NCBI RefSeq assembly: GCF_016863435.1
Contig: NZ_BOOW01000035.1
Location: 1 to 64,000 of the forward strand
Length of the DNA: 64,000 nucleotides
From: Sinosporangium siamense
Lineage (GTDB): Bacteria; Actinomycetota; Actinomycetes; Streptosporangiales; Streptosporangiaceae
Direction: 5' to 3'
In this document: piece after piece, positions 33,060 through 43,539 of the stretch
Numbering within the stretch: position 1 is the stretch's first letter
Layout of the letters: each line of letters opens with the position of its first letter
Notes under the pieces: model-generated
Databases searched by the model: none
What the model was told of the DNA's origin: nothing
What the model saw: the letters and a program-made list of their open reading frames with translations, nothing else
Made by a program: the position numbers and the translations under genes

Positions 33060-34376
33060 TCACCGACCCCCGCGAAGGAAGTCCCGAATCCTGGCCCAGC
33101 GGTCGGCTACCGGGGCTTCGGCGCCGTGGCGGGTGGGTTCGTAGTAGCGGCGGCCCCTGACCTCCTCGGGGGCGTAGTCCTGGCGGACCAGGCCGTGTTC
33201 GGCGTCGTGGGGGTACTTGTACGCCTTGCCGTGGCCCAGGTCGGCGGCGCCGGCGTAGTGGGCGTCGCGCAGGTGTGGGGGCACCTGGCCGATGAGGCCG
33301 CGGCGGACGTCGGCGGCAGCCGCGTCGATGGCCTTGATGACGGCGTTGGACTTCGGGGCGAGGGCGCAGTGGATGACCGCCTGGGCGAGGTTGAGGCGGC
33401 CCTCGGGCAAGCCGATGAACTCGACGGCGCGGGCGGCGGCGACGGCGACCTGGAGGGCGGTCGGGTCGGCCATGCCGACGTCCTCCGAGGCGAAGATCAC
33501 AATGCGGCGGGCGATGAACCGGGGGTCCTCGCCGGCCTCGACCATGCGGGCAAGGTAGTGCAGCGAGGCGTCGACGTCGGAGCCGCGCATGCTCTTGATG
33601 AACGCGCTGACGACGTCGTAGTGCTGGTCGCCCTGCCTGTCGTAGCGGACGGCGGCGGAGTCGACGGCCTTCTCCACCGTCTCGACGGTGATCTCGCCCT
33701 CGGGCACGAGGAGCGCCGCCGCCTCCAGGTAGGTCAGGGAGCGCCGCGCGTCTCCCCCGGCCAGGCGGACCAGGTGGTCGGCGGCCTCGGGCGCAAGCCG
33801 TACCTTCCCGGCGAGGCCGCGGGGGTCGGTGGTGGCGCGGTCGAGGACGGCGCGCACGTCGGCCTCGGCGAGGGGCTCCAGCGTGAGCAGGAGCGAGCGT
33901 GACAGGAGCGGTGAGATCACCGAGAAGAACGGGTTCTCGGTGGTGGCGCCGATGAAGGTCACCCAGCGGTTCTCGACGGCCGGCAGCAGGGCGTCCTGCT
34001 GGGCTTTGTTGAAGCGGTGCACCTCGTCGACGAACAGCACGGTCTGCCTGCCGGTCATGCCGAGTTCGCGCCGGGCCCCGTCGATCGCGGCGCGGACCTC
34101 CTTGACGCCCGCCGAGACCGCGGAGACCTCGACGAAGCGGCGTTTGGTGGCGCCGGCGACCACATAGGCGAGGGTGGTCTTGCCGGTGCCGGGCGGGCCC
34201 CACAGGAAGAGGGACATGGGCGCGTCGCCTTCGACGAGGCGGCGCAGCGGCGTGCCGGGGCCGAGGAGGTGGCGCTGGCCGAGGACCTCGTCGAGGCCGC
34301 GCGGGCGCATGCGCACCGCGAGGGGCTCGTGTCCCTTGTGGGCCTCCTCAGCCGCCGAATCGAACAGACTGTCCAC
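33060..34376 (-). CDS. rarA: Replication-associated recombination protein A (RarA/MgsA), AAA+ ATPase
   Basis: Clamp-loader-like ATPase acting at stalled replication forks. The 438-residue protein has the Walker A motif [12 protein letters not shown] at about residues 59-69. Walker B is [11 protein letters not shown] and the sensor 1 region is [11 protein letters not shown]-terminal tetramerisation domain contains [14 protein letters not shown]. The right end of the CRISPR array lies 37 bp beyond its stop codon. Confidence 0.94.
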   Translation of the reverse strand: MDSLFDSAAEEAHKGHEPLAVRMRPRGLDEVLGQRHLLGPGTPLRRLVEGDAPMSLFLWGPPGTGKTTLAYVVAGATKRRFVEVSAVSAGVKEVRAAIDGARRELGMTGRQTVLFVDEVHRFNKAQQDALLPAVENRWVTFIGATTENPFFSVISPLLSRSLLLTLEPLAEADVRAVLDRATTDPRGLAGKVRLAPEAADHLVRLAGGDARRSLTYLEAAALLVPEGEITVETVEKAVDSAAVRYDRQGDQHYDVVSAFIKSMRGSDVDASLHYLARMVEAGEDPRFIARRIVIFASEDVGMADPTALQVAVAAARAVEFIGLPEGRLNLAQAVIHCALAPKSNAVIKAIDAAAADVRRGLIGQVPPHLRDAHYAGAADLGHGKAYKYPHDAEHGLVRQDYAPEEVRGRRYYEPTRHGAEAPVADRWARIRDFLRGGR

Positions 34377-34418
34377 AAGCCGACAGTACCGCCCGGCGCG
34401 GGCCTCCGATCACGCCCG

Positions 34419-34883
34419 TCACCCGGTCAGCCACACCGCCTCGGCGCCCGAGTGGCCGGCGCGGACGGTGTAGTAGACGACGGCGAGGGCCAGCACCACG
34501 GTGAGGATCCGCAGCGGGTTGGTGACGCCGGGCCCGAAGCGGGCGCCCCCGTGGACCTGGAGCAGGGATGCCAGGCTGAGCCCGGCGGTGAGCAGGAGCA
34601 GGGGCAGACTGAACCCCTCGTGCATGGCGATCCGCTCGCCGAGCTCGCCGGACGGCGGCTGGCCGCCGAACACCCTGTCCCTGAGCAGCGGACCGGTGAG
34701 CTGGGCGCCGAGCACCGACAGCGGGGCAAGCACGGCAAGGCCGGTGATCGCCCACCCGAGCCGATCGCGCTGCCCCGGCAGGAGGCCGAGCACGAGGGCG
34801 AGGAGAGCGAACAGCGGCGCCAGCACCACTGCGGCATGGACGACAAGGGGGTGGAGGGGCAGGCCGAAGATCTCATTGAACAT
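34419..34883 (-). CDS. DUF2231 membrane protein
   Basis: A 154-residue protein with four hydrophobic segments. The N-terminal phrase GLPLHPLVVHAAVVLAPLFAL, including the conserved histidines, is the hallmark of DUF2231, a family of small membrane proteins of unknown, possibly redox-related, function. The start is ATG 34883 with GGAG eight bases upstream; the longer open frame is not family-like. It is 42 bp upstream of rarA and may be co-transcribed with it. Confidence 0.85.
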   Translation of the reverse strand: MFNEIFGLPLHPLVVHAAVVLAPLFALLALVLGLLPGQRDRLGWAITGLAVLAPLSVLGAQLTGPLLRDRVFGGQPPSGELGERIAMHEGFSLPLLLLTAGLSLASLLQVHGGARFGPGVTNPLRILTVVLALAVVYYTVRAGHSGAEAVWLTG

Positions 34884-35032
34884 GAGTTGCGCTCCGAGGT
34901 CGGGACTGTTCGCACAGAAGTACGGCCCCTGAGGGGGATGCGTTCGGTCAAACCCTAGATCCGCTGAGATAACAACGCCATCAAATGCCACCCTCGCTCT
35001 CTTTTCCCCCTAAGTCCGGTGCCCGCCCAGGG

Positions 35033-35200
35033 CTTGAGTACGGCAGAAGCCCCCTTAGCCCTCCCGCCGCCCCGGTTGCGGTCGCGGACGGCCCCCGCGA
35101 GGTGGGTGGCGGGGGTGGGCACGACCGCCGGGGGACGATTGGCCAAGGCTTCGAGCGCCACCCGCACGGCGGTCTCGACGCCCGCCGCGCGCCCGCCCGA
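35033..35200 (-). pseudogene. Duplicated 3' tail of the tricorn-like protease gene
   Basis: The minus-strand frame here reads AAGVETAVRVALEALANRPPA. The true C-terminus of the adjacent protease reads AAGVDTQLDTAVRLALEALA then ERPPA. The nucleotide match runs past the stop codon: AGTACGGCAGAAGCCCCCTT here against AGTACCGCGGAAGCCCCCTT at the gene. This is a truncated tandem copy of the last 40 or so codons plus flank. It lacks any start or catalytic region. Confidence 0.7.
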
Positions 35201-35298
35201 TGGGGCGTTGTCGTCGATCGGCATGGCGGAAGCCTCCCCCTCGCGCGGGCCGCGCCCCGGCCACCCCGCCCCGGGGCCGGGGGCGGGGGCGGGGAAAT

Positions 35299-35362
35299 CG
35301 GCGGGGGAATCGCGGGCATGCACCTCCACGCCTGCGCCCCCGAGGGCTACCGGCCCAAACCC
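35299..35362 (+). pseudogene. Fragment of an argF-like gene
   Basis: The plus-strand frame reads [20 protein letters not shown], and intact argF reads [20 protein letters not shown]. By hand, 46 of 52 bases at 35311-35362 match argF positions 5477-5528. The fragment is bounded on the right by the tricorn gene's 3' flank. It is a fossil of an ornithine/aspartate carbamoyltransferase-like gene or a stray copy of argF. Confidence 0.65.
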
Positions 35363-35380
35363 AGTACCGCGGAAGCCCCC

Positions 35381-38300
35381 TTAACCCGAGTGCGGTCGCG
35401 GGCGCCCTCGTTCGGGCCGGGTGGTGGGGTCGGGCGGACCCGCCGGGGGGCGCTCGGCCAAGGCTTCGAGCGCCAGCCGTACGGCCGTATCGAGCTGGGT
35501 GTCCACCCCCGCCGCCCAGTCGCGCGGTGTGATGAGCACCTCGACGTCCGGCACCGCGCCGCGGTTCTCCAGCTCCCACCCGTAGGCGTGTGACCAGTGG
35601 GCGTAGCCGGGCACCGTGATGCCGGTGCCGTCGGTGAGCCGGTGGGACCCCCGGAAGCCGATGACCCCGCCCCACGTCCTGGTGCCGACCACGGGGCCGA
35701 GCTTGAGCGACTGCACGGCCCCGATGATGATGTCGCCGTCGGAGCAGGTCTCCTCGTCGCAGACCACGACGACGGGGCCGCGGGGGGCGTCTCGAGGCCA
35801 GCTTCGCGGCTGGGTGTGGCGGTTGATCGTCCACCCCACGATCCTGCGGGTGAGTTTCTCCACGACCAGCTCCGAGGTGTTGCCGCCGCGGTTGCCGCGC
35901 ACATCGACGATGAGGGTGTCGCGGGTGAGTTCGCGGCTGAGGTCGCGGTGGAGCTGCGACCAGCCGCCGCCGGTCATGTCGGGCACGTGCAGATAGCCGG
36001 CGCGTCCGCCGCTGAGCCGCCGGACGTGGGCTCTCCGGTCCTGCACCCAGGCGTGGTAGCGCAGGGCGGCATCGTCGATCACGGGCACGACGACCGCGCG
36101 GAACTGCCTGCCGCCCGACTCCACGGCGAGTTCGACGGGTTTGTCAGCCGCGTCGACGAGGAGCGGCGCCGGGCCGGTGACGGGGTCGACGGGGTGTCCG
36201 TCGACGGCGAGCAGGGCGTCCCCGGGCTTGATGCCGCTGCCCGCCAGGGGCGATCGCGCGTGGGGGTCGGAGGTCTCGGCCGCATATACGCGGCGCACCC
36301 GCCAGAGTCCGTCGGTGTCGCGCACGAGGTCGGCGCCGAGCATGCCGACGAACCGGTAGGAGCCGTGCCCGTGGCCGGAGGTCACGTAGGTGTGGGAGGC
36401 GCCGAGTTCGCCGAACAGCTCCCGCAGGAGGTCGGCGAAGTCGTCCGGCCCGCCGACCCGGGACAGCCACGGCCGGTAGGTGTCGAGGGCCCGCGCCCAG
36501 TCGACCCCGCCCATGTCCGCCACCCAGAAGCGGTCGCGCATGATGCGCCCGGCCTCGGCATAGGCCTGGCGCCACCGGTCGGCCGGGTCGATCTCCAGCC
36601 GGATCCGGTTGAGGTCGATCGAGGCGGCGTCGCTCTTCTTCCCCGAGACGGGCATGACGCGCAGGTCGCCCTGGTCGAGGACGACGACGCGGGTGCGGTC
36701 GCCGCTGACGGCGTAGCGGGACACCTCGTCGTCGAGCTCCTCGACGGCGCGTTTGCCGAAGTCGAAGCGTTCGAGGACGTAGCGGTGCCGGCGGCGGTGC
36801 CCGCCCCCGCCGGCCGGCTCGGGGTCGCGCTGCGGCATGCGCAGCCACAGCAGGCCGTCCTTGACCGCTTCGAGGCCGTGGTAGCGCCCTTCGGCGACGG
36901 GCAGCGCGAGGACGCGCTCCTGGAGGCCGTCGACGTCGACGGCGACCTCGCCGACGGTGGGCGCGTCCTCGGGGTCGACGGGCCGTCCGCCGAGCCGCGG
37001 GCCGAAGGGCGGCGGGGTGCCCTGCTGGAGCGGGATCAGATACGGCCGGTAGCCGAGTGGGAAGGCGAGGTCGAACGAGTGGGCGTCGTAGATCGGGTCG
37101 AAGCCGCGCCGGGACAGGAAGGCGAGATATCTGCCGTCGAGTGTGAAGACGGGGTCGCTGTCGGCGAACCGCCCGTCGGTGGCCTCGACGACGGTCCGGT
37201 CGGCCAGTTTCATGAGGCGGATGCCGCGCGACGTCCCCTGATCGGGATGGGACCAGGCGAGCCAGGCCGAGTCGGGGGAGAAGGCGAGGTCGCCGACGAC
37301 GCCGTCGCCCGAGCGGGCGAGCTCGCCGACCTCGCCGTCCGGCAGGCTCACGAGGAGCAGCCGCCCGTCGTGGGTGGCAACGGCCACGGCGCTCCCGTCG
37401 GGCGCCCCGGCGATCTCCTCGACGCGGCCGAGGGCGCCCGCCGCGACAGCCTTGGGCGGGCCGCCCTCGGGTAAGACCTCCAGGCCGTCCTCGCCGGAGG
37501 CGTCGCTGACCCACACGACGGGCCCGTTGCCGGGCGGCGCGGACTCCTCCTCTCCGTCGCCCGGGCGGGGCCCGCCGAGCACGAGGGGCATCCGGGCGCG
37601 CACGCCGCGCCGTACGTCGAGGGCGCGCACCGGGCCGTCCTCGTGCGGCACCCAGTACACGGCGCCGGCGACCTCCACGGCACTGGCCCGCCCGGTGACG
37701 TCGCAGGCGTAGTCGTCGGGGCGCTTCGCCGCGGGGTGCGGCTGGCGCCCGCGGCCCGAGCCGCCGAGCCTGACGCGCAGCGGCTCGGGCTCGCCGGAGA
37801 GGTCGGGCAGGACCCACAGCTCGCCGGCGCGCACGTAGACGACGCGGGTGCCGTCGGTGGCGGCCTGGCGGGCGTAGAAGTCCTCGTGGGCGGTGTGGCG
37901 GGTCAGGCCGGAGCCGTCGCGGGCGCAGGAGTAGAGGTTGCCGACGCCCTCGTGGTCGGAGAGGAACGCGACGCGGTCGCCGACGAGCATGGGGCAGGCG
38001 AGCTGGCCGGGCAGGTCGAGCGGCAGCGGCGCGCCGTCGAGCCAGAGCCGGCCCGTTCCGCCGCCGCGGTAGCGCTTCCAGTGGGCGGGTTCGTGCGAGG
38101 CGGCCCCGGTGAGCAGCAGGGTGCTCTCCCCCGCGACCGCGAGGTCCGACACGGGCCCATACGGCAGGCGCTCGGCGGGGCCGCCCTGCGCGGGAACGGC
38201 GTAGGCCCGCGTCATGAAGTGGAACGGCTGGCTGTGGGCGCTGGTGGCCAGCAGGGTGTCTGTGCCGTGCCAGCCGCGCAGCCGGGTGCTGTGGTGGGCC

Positions 38301-38554
38301 CAGTAGGTGAGCCTGCGGGCGGGGCCGCCGTCGACGGGGGCGATGTGGAGTTCGGCGTCGGTGTCGCGCCAGCTCGTCCAGGCGATGTGAGCGCCGTCCG
38401 GCGAGATGCGCGGGTGGCTGACGCGAACACGGTCGACGCTGAGACGGTAGGCCCTCCCCCCGTCCAGCGGCGCGACCCATACGTCGTCTTCCGCGATAAA
38501 AGCCAGGAGACCTCGATGAATGTAAGGAAACCGGAGGTACGACCCACTAGTCAC
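35381..38554 (-). CDS. Tricorn-like S41 family protease
   Basis: Large cytoplasmic peptidase of the tricorn type, thought to trim peptides released by the proteasome. The 1057-residue protein has two N-terminal beta-propellers (about residues 1-630) with repeated phrases such as FSPDSAWLAWSHPD and FTLDGRYLAFLSR. The C1, PDZ and C2 domains follow. Catalytic features are visible: the histidine in FGELGASHTYV, the nucleophilic serine in VCDEETCSDGDI, and a late glutamate in WELENRGAVPDVEV. The last 30 residues are proline/arginine-rich and the tail is tandemly duplicated downstream. Confidence 0.9.
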   Translation of the reverse strand: MTSGSYLRFPYIHRGLLAFIAEDDVWVAPLDGGRAYRLSVDRVRVSHPRISPDGAHIAWTSWRDTDAELHIAPVDGGPARRLTYWAHHSTRLRGWHGTDTLLATSAHSQPFHFMTRAYAVPAQGGPAERLPYGPVSDLAVAGESTLLLTGAASHEPAHWKRYRGGGTGRLWLDGAPLPLDLPGQLACPMLVGDRVAFLSDHEGVGNLYSCARDGSGLTRHTAHEDFYARQAATDGTRVVYVRAGELWVLPDLSGEPEPLRVRLGGSGRGRQPHPAAKRPDDYACDVTGRASAVEVAGAVYWVPHEDGPVRALDVRRGVRARMPLVLGGPRPGDGEEESAPPGNGPVVWVSDASGEDGLEVLPEGGPPKAVAAGALGRVEEIAGAPDGSAVAVATHDGRLLLVSLPDGEVGELARSGDGVVGDLAFSPDSAWLAWSHPDQGTSRGIRLMKLADRTVVEATDGRFADSDPVFTLDGRYLAFLSRRGFDPIYDAHSFDLAFPLGYRPYLIPLQQGTPPPFGPRLGGRPVDPEDAPTVGEVAVDVDGLQERVLALPVAEGRYHGLEAVKDGLLWLRMPQRDPEPAGGGGHRRRHRYVLERFDFGKRAVEELDDEVSRYAVSGDRTRVVVLDQGDLRVMPVSGKKSDAASIDLNRIRLEIDPADRWRQAYAEAGRIMRDRFWVADMGGVDWARALDTYRPWLSRVGGPDDFADLLRELFGELGASHTYVTSGHGHGSYRFVGMLGADLVRDTDGLWRVRRVYAAETSDPHARSPLAGSGIKPGDALLAVDGHPVDPVTGPAPLLVDAADKPVELAVESGGRQFRAVVVPVIDDAALRYHAWVQDRRAHVRRLSGGRAGYLHVPDMTGGGWSQLHRDLSRELTRDTLIVDVRGNRGGNTSELVVEKLTRRIVGWTINRHTQPRSWPRDAPRGPVVVVCDEETCSDGDIIIGAVQSLKLGPVVGTRTWGGVIGFRGSHRLTDGTGITVPGYAHWSHAYGWELENRGAVPDVEVLITPRDWAAGVDTQLDTAVRLALEALAERPPAGPPDPTTRPERGRPRPHSG

Positions 38555-38627
38555 TCAGGCCATGTTAAGTCGCCCCTGTGGGGCTCTCAATAGCGTTGAT
38601 CGAATTCTCGGCTTACGTGAAGCACAT

Positions 38628-38649
38628 CCGAGGGCCGATACGATGCGCC
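38628..38649 (+). promoter_or_regulatory. Promoter block shared by both isomerase genes (copy 1)
   Basis: A 22-bp block, CCGAGGGCCGATACGAT plus five bases, carrying the -10-like TACGAT. It is identical at 21 of 22 positions to the block at 43540-43561 in front of the paralogous isomerase gene. Confidence 0.55.
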
Positions 38650-38690
38650 AGGTTGAAAAGTCATGGAACAGTAAACTCGGAGGACGCACC

Positions 38691-39602
38691 GTGAGCGGCG
38701 AAGACCGCCAGAGCCGGCTGGCTCGGGAACACAAGGAAAGGCAGGCGCGGCGCGCGCAGGAGGAGGCCCCCGAGAAGAGCAAGCGCACCGTCGCCCTCGC
38801 CGTCGGCGTCGGAGCCGTCGTCGTGGTGGGCGGGATCATCGCCGCCGTCGTGGTGAGCGGCGGATCGGGTGAGCCGGCGAACACCGCGGCCTCGCAGAGC
38901 CCGACGCCGTCGGCCTCCGCCTCCGCCTCCCCCTCGGCCGTACCCTCCGCCATCCCCTCCGTTCCGGGGAAGGACTCGAACGCGGTGTCGTGCGAATATC
39001 GCAAGGACACGACCGGCGTGCCGACCAAGTTCGTGGGTTATCCGCCGAAGAAGCCGAACATGCGCTGGAAGCACATGACGCTGGTGACCAACCAGGGCGA
39101 CATCGTGATCGAGCTCGCCACCCAGGCGGCGCCCTGCGCAGTGAACTCCTTCGCCCACCTGGCCAGGAAGAACTTCTACGACGGCAACAAGTGTCACCGG
39201 CTGGCGACCATGGAGACCGCGGGCCTCAAGCTGCTCCAGTGCGGCGACCCGCACGCCAAGGCCGACGGCAAGAGCGACACCGACGGGCAGGGCACCGCGG
39301 GCTACCTCTACAACGACGAGAACGTCGGTATCCCGCCGAAGCGGGGCGTGGTGCTGCTCGCGCAGTCCTCCGACGCGGCGAACGCCAACAACAGCCAGTT
39401 CGCCATCTCCTACGGTGACGAGACGGCCGAACTCGGCGGGCAGTTCAGCACCCTCGGCGTCGTGACCAAGGGCATCGAGATCGTCGACCGGGTCGCGGCC
39501 GGAGGCATCCTCAAGCACGACGGCGACATCATCGGCGACGGCGGTTCGAACGCGCCCAAGCTCCCCGTCACGATCAAGGACGTGAAGATGTCCGTCCGTT
39601 GA
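38691..39602 (+). CDS. Membrane-anchored cyclophilin-type peptidyl-prolyl isomerase
   Basis: A 303-residue protein with a basic cytoplasmic N-terminus (REHKERQARRAQEEA), one membrane helix (about residues 37-62) and a Ser/Pro/Ala linker. The extracellular cyclophilin domain (about 130-300) contains GDIVIELATQAAPCAVNSFA and NNSQFAISYGD. The usual catalytic arginine-phenylalanine (FHRV) appears as CHRLA, so activity may differ from classical cyclophilins. The start is GTG 38691 with GGAGG before it. A paralogue lies at 43606 with a nearly identical promoter. Confidence 0.88.
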   Translation: MSGEDRQSRLAREHKERQARRAQEEAPEKSKRTVALAVGVGAVVVVGGIIAAVVVSGGSGEPANTAASQSPTPSASASASPSAVPSAIPSVPGKDSNAVSCEYRKDTTGVPTKFVGYPPKKPNMRWKHMTLVTNQGDIVIELATQAAPCAVNSFAHLARKNFYDGNKCHRLATMETAGLKLLQCGDPHAKADGKSDTDGQGTAGYLYNDENVGIPPKRGVVLLAQSSDAANANNSQFAISYGDETAELGGQFSTLGVVTKGIEIVDRVAAGGILKHDGDIIGDGGSNAPKLPVTIKDVKMSVR

Positions 39603-39757
39603 GGTACGGCATAGCGCAGGCGGCCCGCTCCCGGGAGGGAGGCGGGCCGCCATCGTTTATGCGGGCTCGTCCACATGGGACGCCCCGCCGGCGCGGCCGG
39701 GTGCCCTCCGGCACCCGGCCGCCGTGAGGCTTCGCCGTACGGGCCTCTGAGAGGCGC

Positions 39758-41512
39758 TCAGACGCCCGTCGGCTTCGGGGTGGCGTCGACCCCCGCCTCC
39801 TTGCGCTGGTCGCCCGTGATGGGCGTCGGGGCGCCGGTGAGCGGGTCGAAGCCGGAGGCGGTCTTCGGGAAGGCGATGACGTCGCGGATCGACTCGCCGC
39901 CCGTCAGCAGCATGCAGACGCGGTCCCAGCCGTAGGCGATGCCGCCGTGCGGCGGCGGCCCGTACTTGAACGCCTCAAGCAGGAAGCCGAACTTGGACTC
40001 GGCCTCCTCCTTCTCGATGCCGAGCACCTCGAACACGCGCTGCTGCATCTCGGCCCGGTGGATACGGATCGAGCCGCCGCCGATCTCCATGCCGTTGCAG
40101 ACCATGTCGTAGGCGTAGGCGAGCGCCTCCTCCGGGTGGTCCTGGAAGTTGTCGGCCCACTCCGGCTTCGGACCGGTGAAGGGGTGGTGCACGACGGTCC
40201 AGCCGACCTGCTCGCCCTTCTCGTTGATCGCCGGCTCGAACATCGGCGCGTCGACGATCCACAGGAACGCCCACTGCGACTCGTCGATCAGGCCGCAGCG
40301 GCGGCCGATCTCCAGCCGCGCCGCACCCAGCAGGTCGCGCGAGGCGATCTTGGCCCCGGCCGCGAAGAAGACCGCGTCGCCGGGCGAGGCGCCCACGCGG
40401 GCGGCGAGGCCGGCCCGCTCGGCCTCCGAGAGGTTCTTGGCGACCGGGCCGCCGAGCTCGCCGTCCTCCTGGACGAGGACGTAGGCGAGGCCGCGCGCGC
40501 CGCGCGACTTGGCCCAGTCCTGCCAGCCGTCGAGCTCCTTGCGGGTCTGGGAGGCGCCGCCCGGCATGACGACCGCGCCGACATAAGGCGCCTGGAACAC
40601 CCGGAACGGGGTGTCGGCGAAGTAGTCGGTCATCTCCACGAGCTCGCAGCCGAACCGGACGTCCGGCTTGTCCGAGCCGTAGCGCGCCATCGCCTCGGCG
40701 TAGGTCATGCGCGGCAGCGGCGAGGGCAGCTCGTAGCCGAGGATGTCCTTCCAGAGGCGACCGATCAGCGCCTCGCCGAGGGCGATGACGTCGTCCTGGT
40801 CGGCGAAGGACATCTCGATGTCGATCTGGGTGAACTCCGGCTGCCGGTCGGCGCGGAGGTCCTCGTCGCGGAAGCAGCGGGCGAGCTGGTAGTAGCGCTC
40901 AAGGCCGGAGACCATCAGGAGCTGCTTGAACAGCTGCGGCGACTGGGGCAGGGCATACCAGCTGCCGGGCTGGAGGCGGACCGGCACCAGGAAGTCGCGC
41001 GCGCCCTCGGGCGTCGAGCGGGTCAGCGTCGGCGTCTCGACGTAGACGAACCCGTGGTCGTTCATCACCTCGTTGGCGATGTAGGTCGCCTTGGAGCGGA
41101 TCCGCATGGCCTCGGCGACCTGGGAGCGGCGGATGTCGAGGTAGCGGTATTTCAGCCGCGCCTCCTCCGACACGCCGGTCGACCCCTCGATGGGGAACGG
41201 CAGGGGGGCCGACTCGCTCAGCACCTCGACCGTCGACGCGACGACCTCGATCTCGCCGGTCGGCAGATCGGGGTTCTCGTTGCCCTCGGGGCGCACGCGG
41301 ACCTCGCCCACGACCTTGACGCAGTATTCGGAGCGCAGGTCGTGGGCGTGGTCCTCCTCGCGGAAGACCACCTGGGCCGAGCCGGAGGCGTCTCGCAGGT
41401 CGATGAAGACGACGCCTCCGTGGTCACGGCGGCGCGCCACCCATCCGGCCAGGACTACCTGGGTCCCGGCGTGCTCTCTGCGGAGCGATCCGGCCTCGTG
41501 CGTGCGGATCAT
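39758..41512 (-). CDS. aspS: Aspartyl-tRNA synthetase
   Basis: Class IIb synthetase charging tRNA-Asp. The 584-residue protein has the N-terminal OB anticodon-binding domain (about 1-105) and motif 2 [18 protein letters not shown]. The bacterial GAD insertion follows (about 290-410), then motif 3 [13 protein letters not shown]. It starts at ATG 41512 and overlaps the hisS stop by 4 bp. Whether it also acts on tRNA-Asn cannot be seen here. Confidence 0.97.
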   Translation of the reverse strand: MIRTHEAGSLRREHAGTQVVLAGWVARRRDHGGVVFIDLRDASGSAQVVFREEDHAHDLRSEYCVKVVGEVRVRPEGNENPDLPTGEIEVVASTVEVLSESAPLPFPIEGSTGVSEEARLKYRYLDIRRSQVAEAMRIRSKATYIANEVMNDHGFVYVETPTLTRSTPEGARDFLVPVRLQPGSWYALPQSPQLFKQLLMVSGLERYYQLARCFRDEDLRADRQPEFTQIDIEMSFADQDDVIALGEALIGRLWKDILGYELPSPLPRMTYAEAMARYGSDKPDVRFGCELVEMTDYFADTPFRVFQAPYVGAVVMPGGASQTRKELDGWQDWAKSRGARGLAYVLVQEDGELGGPVAKNLSEAERAGLAARVGASPGDAVFFAAGAKIASRDLLGAARLEIGRRCGLIDESQWAFLWIVDAPMFEPAINEKGEQVGWTVVHHPFTGPKPEWADNFQDHPEEALAYAYDMVCNGMEIGGGSIRIHRAEMQQRVFEVLGIEKEEAESKFGFLLEAFKYGPPPHGGIAYGWDRVCMLLTGGESIRDVIAFPKTASGFDPLTGAPTPITGDQRKEAGVDATPKPTGV

Positions 41513-42771
41513 TGGGTCAGTCTCTCCTTAAGCGTGGTCACGATCTCGGCGAGCGGCACCGCGGCCTGCTCGCCGCTGGCGAGGTCCTTCACCTGGGCGG
41601 CGCCGGCGGCGAGATCGCGCTCGCCGATGATCACCGCGTAGGTCGCCCCCGACCGGTCGGCGCCCTTCATGGCCCCCTTGAGCCCCTTGCCGCCGAAGGC
41701 CATGTCCGCCGTGACCCCGGCCCGGCGCAGCTCGATGAGGAGCGAGAAGAGCAGGCGGCGGGCCTCGTCGCCGAGGGCCACGCCGTACACTTGCACGCCG
41801 CCGGACGAGCGCGGCGCGGCCAGACCCTCGGCCTCAAGCGCGAGCACGGTGCGGTCGACGCCGATCGCCCAGCCGACGCCGGGCAGCGGCGGGCCGCCGA
41901 TCATCTCGCTGAGGCCGTCGTAGCGCCCGCCGCCGCCGACCGCCGACTGGGAGCCGAGGCCGTCGTGGACGAACTCGAAGGTGGTGCGGGTGTAGTAGTC
42001 GAGGCCGCGCACCAGGCGGGGGTCGTCGGCGAAGGCCACGCCGGCGTCGGTCAGCAGAGACCTGACCTCCTCGTGGTAGCCCTTGCACGCCTCGCACAGG
42101 TGATCGGTGACGAGCGGCGCGCCGCCGAGCTGGGCGCGCACCTCGGGCCGCTTGTCGTCGAGCACGCGCAGCGGGTTGAGCTCCACCCTGGCCCGGGTGG
42201 CGTCGTCCAGGTCGAGGGCGCGCAGGAAGTCCTGGAGGGCGGCGCGGTAGGCCGGGCGGCAGGCGGCGCAGCCGAGCGAGTTGAGCAGCAGCCGCACCCC
42301 TGTCAGCCCGAGCGAGGCGAACCCCTCGGCGGCGAGCTGGATCAGCTCCGCGTCGAGCGCGGGGTCCTCGACGCCGAGAGCCTCGGCGCCCACCTGGGAG
42401 AAGTGGCGGTAGCGGCCCTTCTGCGCCCGCTCGTAGCGGAAGAAACTCCCGGAGTACCACACCTTGGCGGGCAGGGGGCCGTTCTGCAGGCCGTGCTGCA
42501 GGACCGCGCGCACCGTGGACGCGGTGCCCTCGGGCCGGAGGGTGATGGAGCGGCCGCCCTTGTCCTCGAAGGTGTACATCTCCTTGGAGACGATGTCGGT
42601 CGACTCGCCGACTCCCCGGGCGAACAGCGCCGTGTCCTCGAAGGTCGGCGTCTCGACGTAGCCGTAGCCCGCGCGGCGCACCGGCGCCGACATCGCGTCC
42701 CGGACGGCGAGGGCCAGTTCGGAACGGGGCGGCATCCAGTCGAATGTGCCCTTGGGTGCCTGAAAACTCAT
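41509..42771 (-). CDS. hisS: Histidyl-tRNA synthetase
   Basis: Class II synthetase charging tRNA-His. The 420-residue protein has motif 2 [18 protein letters not shown] and the histidine-specific motifs [15 protein letters not shown] and [11 protein letters not shown]-terminal anticodon-binding domain spans about 325-420. The ATG follows immediately after the stop codon of the upstream hydrolase gene, so three genes (hydrolase, hisS, aspS) form one leftward operon. Confidence 0.97.
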   Translation of the reverse strand: MSFQAPKGTFDWMPPRSELALAVRDAMSAPVRRAGYGYVETPTFEDTALFARGVGESTDIVSKEMYTFEDKGGRSITLRPEGTASTVRAVLQHGLQNGPLPAKVWYSGSFFRYERAQKGRYRHFSQVGAEALGVEDPALDAELIQLAAEGFASLGLTGVRLLLNSLGCAACRPAYRAALQDFLRALDLDDATRARVELNPLRVLDDKRPEVRAQLGGAPLVTDHLCEACKGYHEEVRSLLTDAGVAFADDPRLVRGLDYYTRTTFEFVHDGLGSQSAVGGGGRYDGLSEMIGGPPLPGVGWAIGVDRTVLALEAEGLAAPRSSGGVQVYGVALGDEARRLLFSLLIELRRAGVTADMAFGGKGLKGAMKGADRSGATYAVIIGERDLAAGAAQVKDLASGEQAAVPLAEIVTTLKERLTQ

Positions 42772-43455
42772 CTAGATCCCCCTGGTAGGACCGGACGGCG
42801 GCGCGAGGTCCCTGAGGTAGGGGTTGGTGGCGCGCTCGCGTCCGATCGTGGTCTGCGGTCCGTGACCGGGAAGGACCACCGTCTCGTCCGGCAGCGTCAG
42901 GCACTTTCTGGCCAGGCTGTCGAGGATGGTCGGGTAGTCGCCGCCCGGCAGGTCGGTGCGGCCGATCGAGCCGGCGAACAGCAGGTCGCCCGAGAGCATC
43001 ACCTCGGGCTGGGGGAGCCTGAAGGTCACCGACCCTTTCGTGTGGCCTGGAGCGTGGTCGACGGCGATCTCCAGACCGGCGAGCTTGAGCACCTCGCCGT
43101 CGGCCAGCTCGCGCACGTCGTCGGGCTCGGTGAAGGTGAGCCCGCCGAAGAGCTGCTGGGTCATCGCCAGGGGAAGGCCCTTGCCCGGGTCCGCGAGCAG
43201 CTCGCGGTCCTCGGGGTGGATCCAGGCCGGCACGTCGCGGGCGCCGCACACCGGCACCACCGACCACATGTGGTCGAGGTGGCCGTGGGTGAGCAGAACC
43301 GCGACGGGCTTGAGCCTGTGCTCTCGCAGGATCTCGTCCAATCCGGGGACGGCGTCCTGGCCGGGATCGACGACCACGCACTCCTCCCCCGCCTCCGGCG
43401 CGACGACGTAGCAGTTGGCCTGGAAGGATCCTGCGGGAAAGCCTGCGATGAGCAT
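42772..43455 (-). CDS. MBL-fold metallohydrolase, glyoxalase II-like
   Basis: A 227-residue metallo-beta-lactamase-fold protein with the zinc motif THGHLDH near residue 57. Further ligands are in DHAPGHTKGS, in the aspartate of MLSGDLLFAG, and in VLPGHGP. This matches the glyoxalase II-like subgroup that habitually precedes hisS in actinobacteria. The physiological substrate is unknown. It is directly joined to hisS (stop codon followed at once by ATG). Confidence 0.9.
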   Translation of the reverse strand: MLIAGFPAGSFQANCYVVAPEAGEECVVVDPGQDAVPGLDEILREHRLKPVAVLLTHGHLDHMWSVVPVCGARDVPAWIHPEDRELLADPGKGLPLAMTQQLFGGLTFTEPDDVRELADGEVLKLAGLEIAVDHAPGHTKGSVTFRLPQPEVMLSGDLLFAGSIGRTDLPGGDYPTILDSLARKCLTLPDETVVLPGHGPQTTIGRERATNPYLRDLAPPSGPTRGI

Positions 43456-43539
43456 CTGCCTCAGGTGATCTCGTCAAGAATGCGGATGGGAATGTAACCG
43501 AAGGGTACCGGTGCGGGTCGCCGGGCTGCGAACCATGAC

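Noticed and set aside
32284-33160. Repeat-containing frames across the CRISPR array, reading like PRVRGR or HTRGW repeats
   Set aside because: Direct result of translating the 28-bp repeats with 33-bp spacers (61-bp period).
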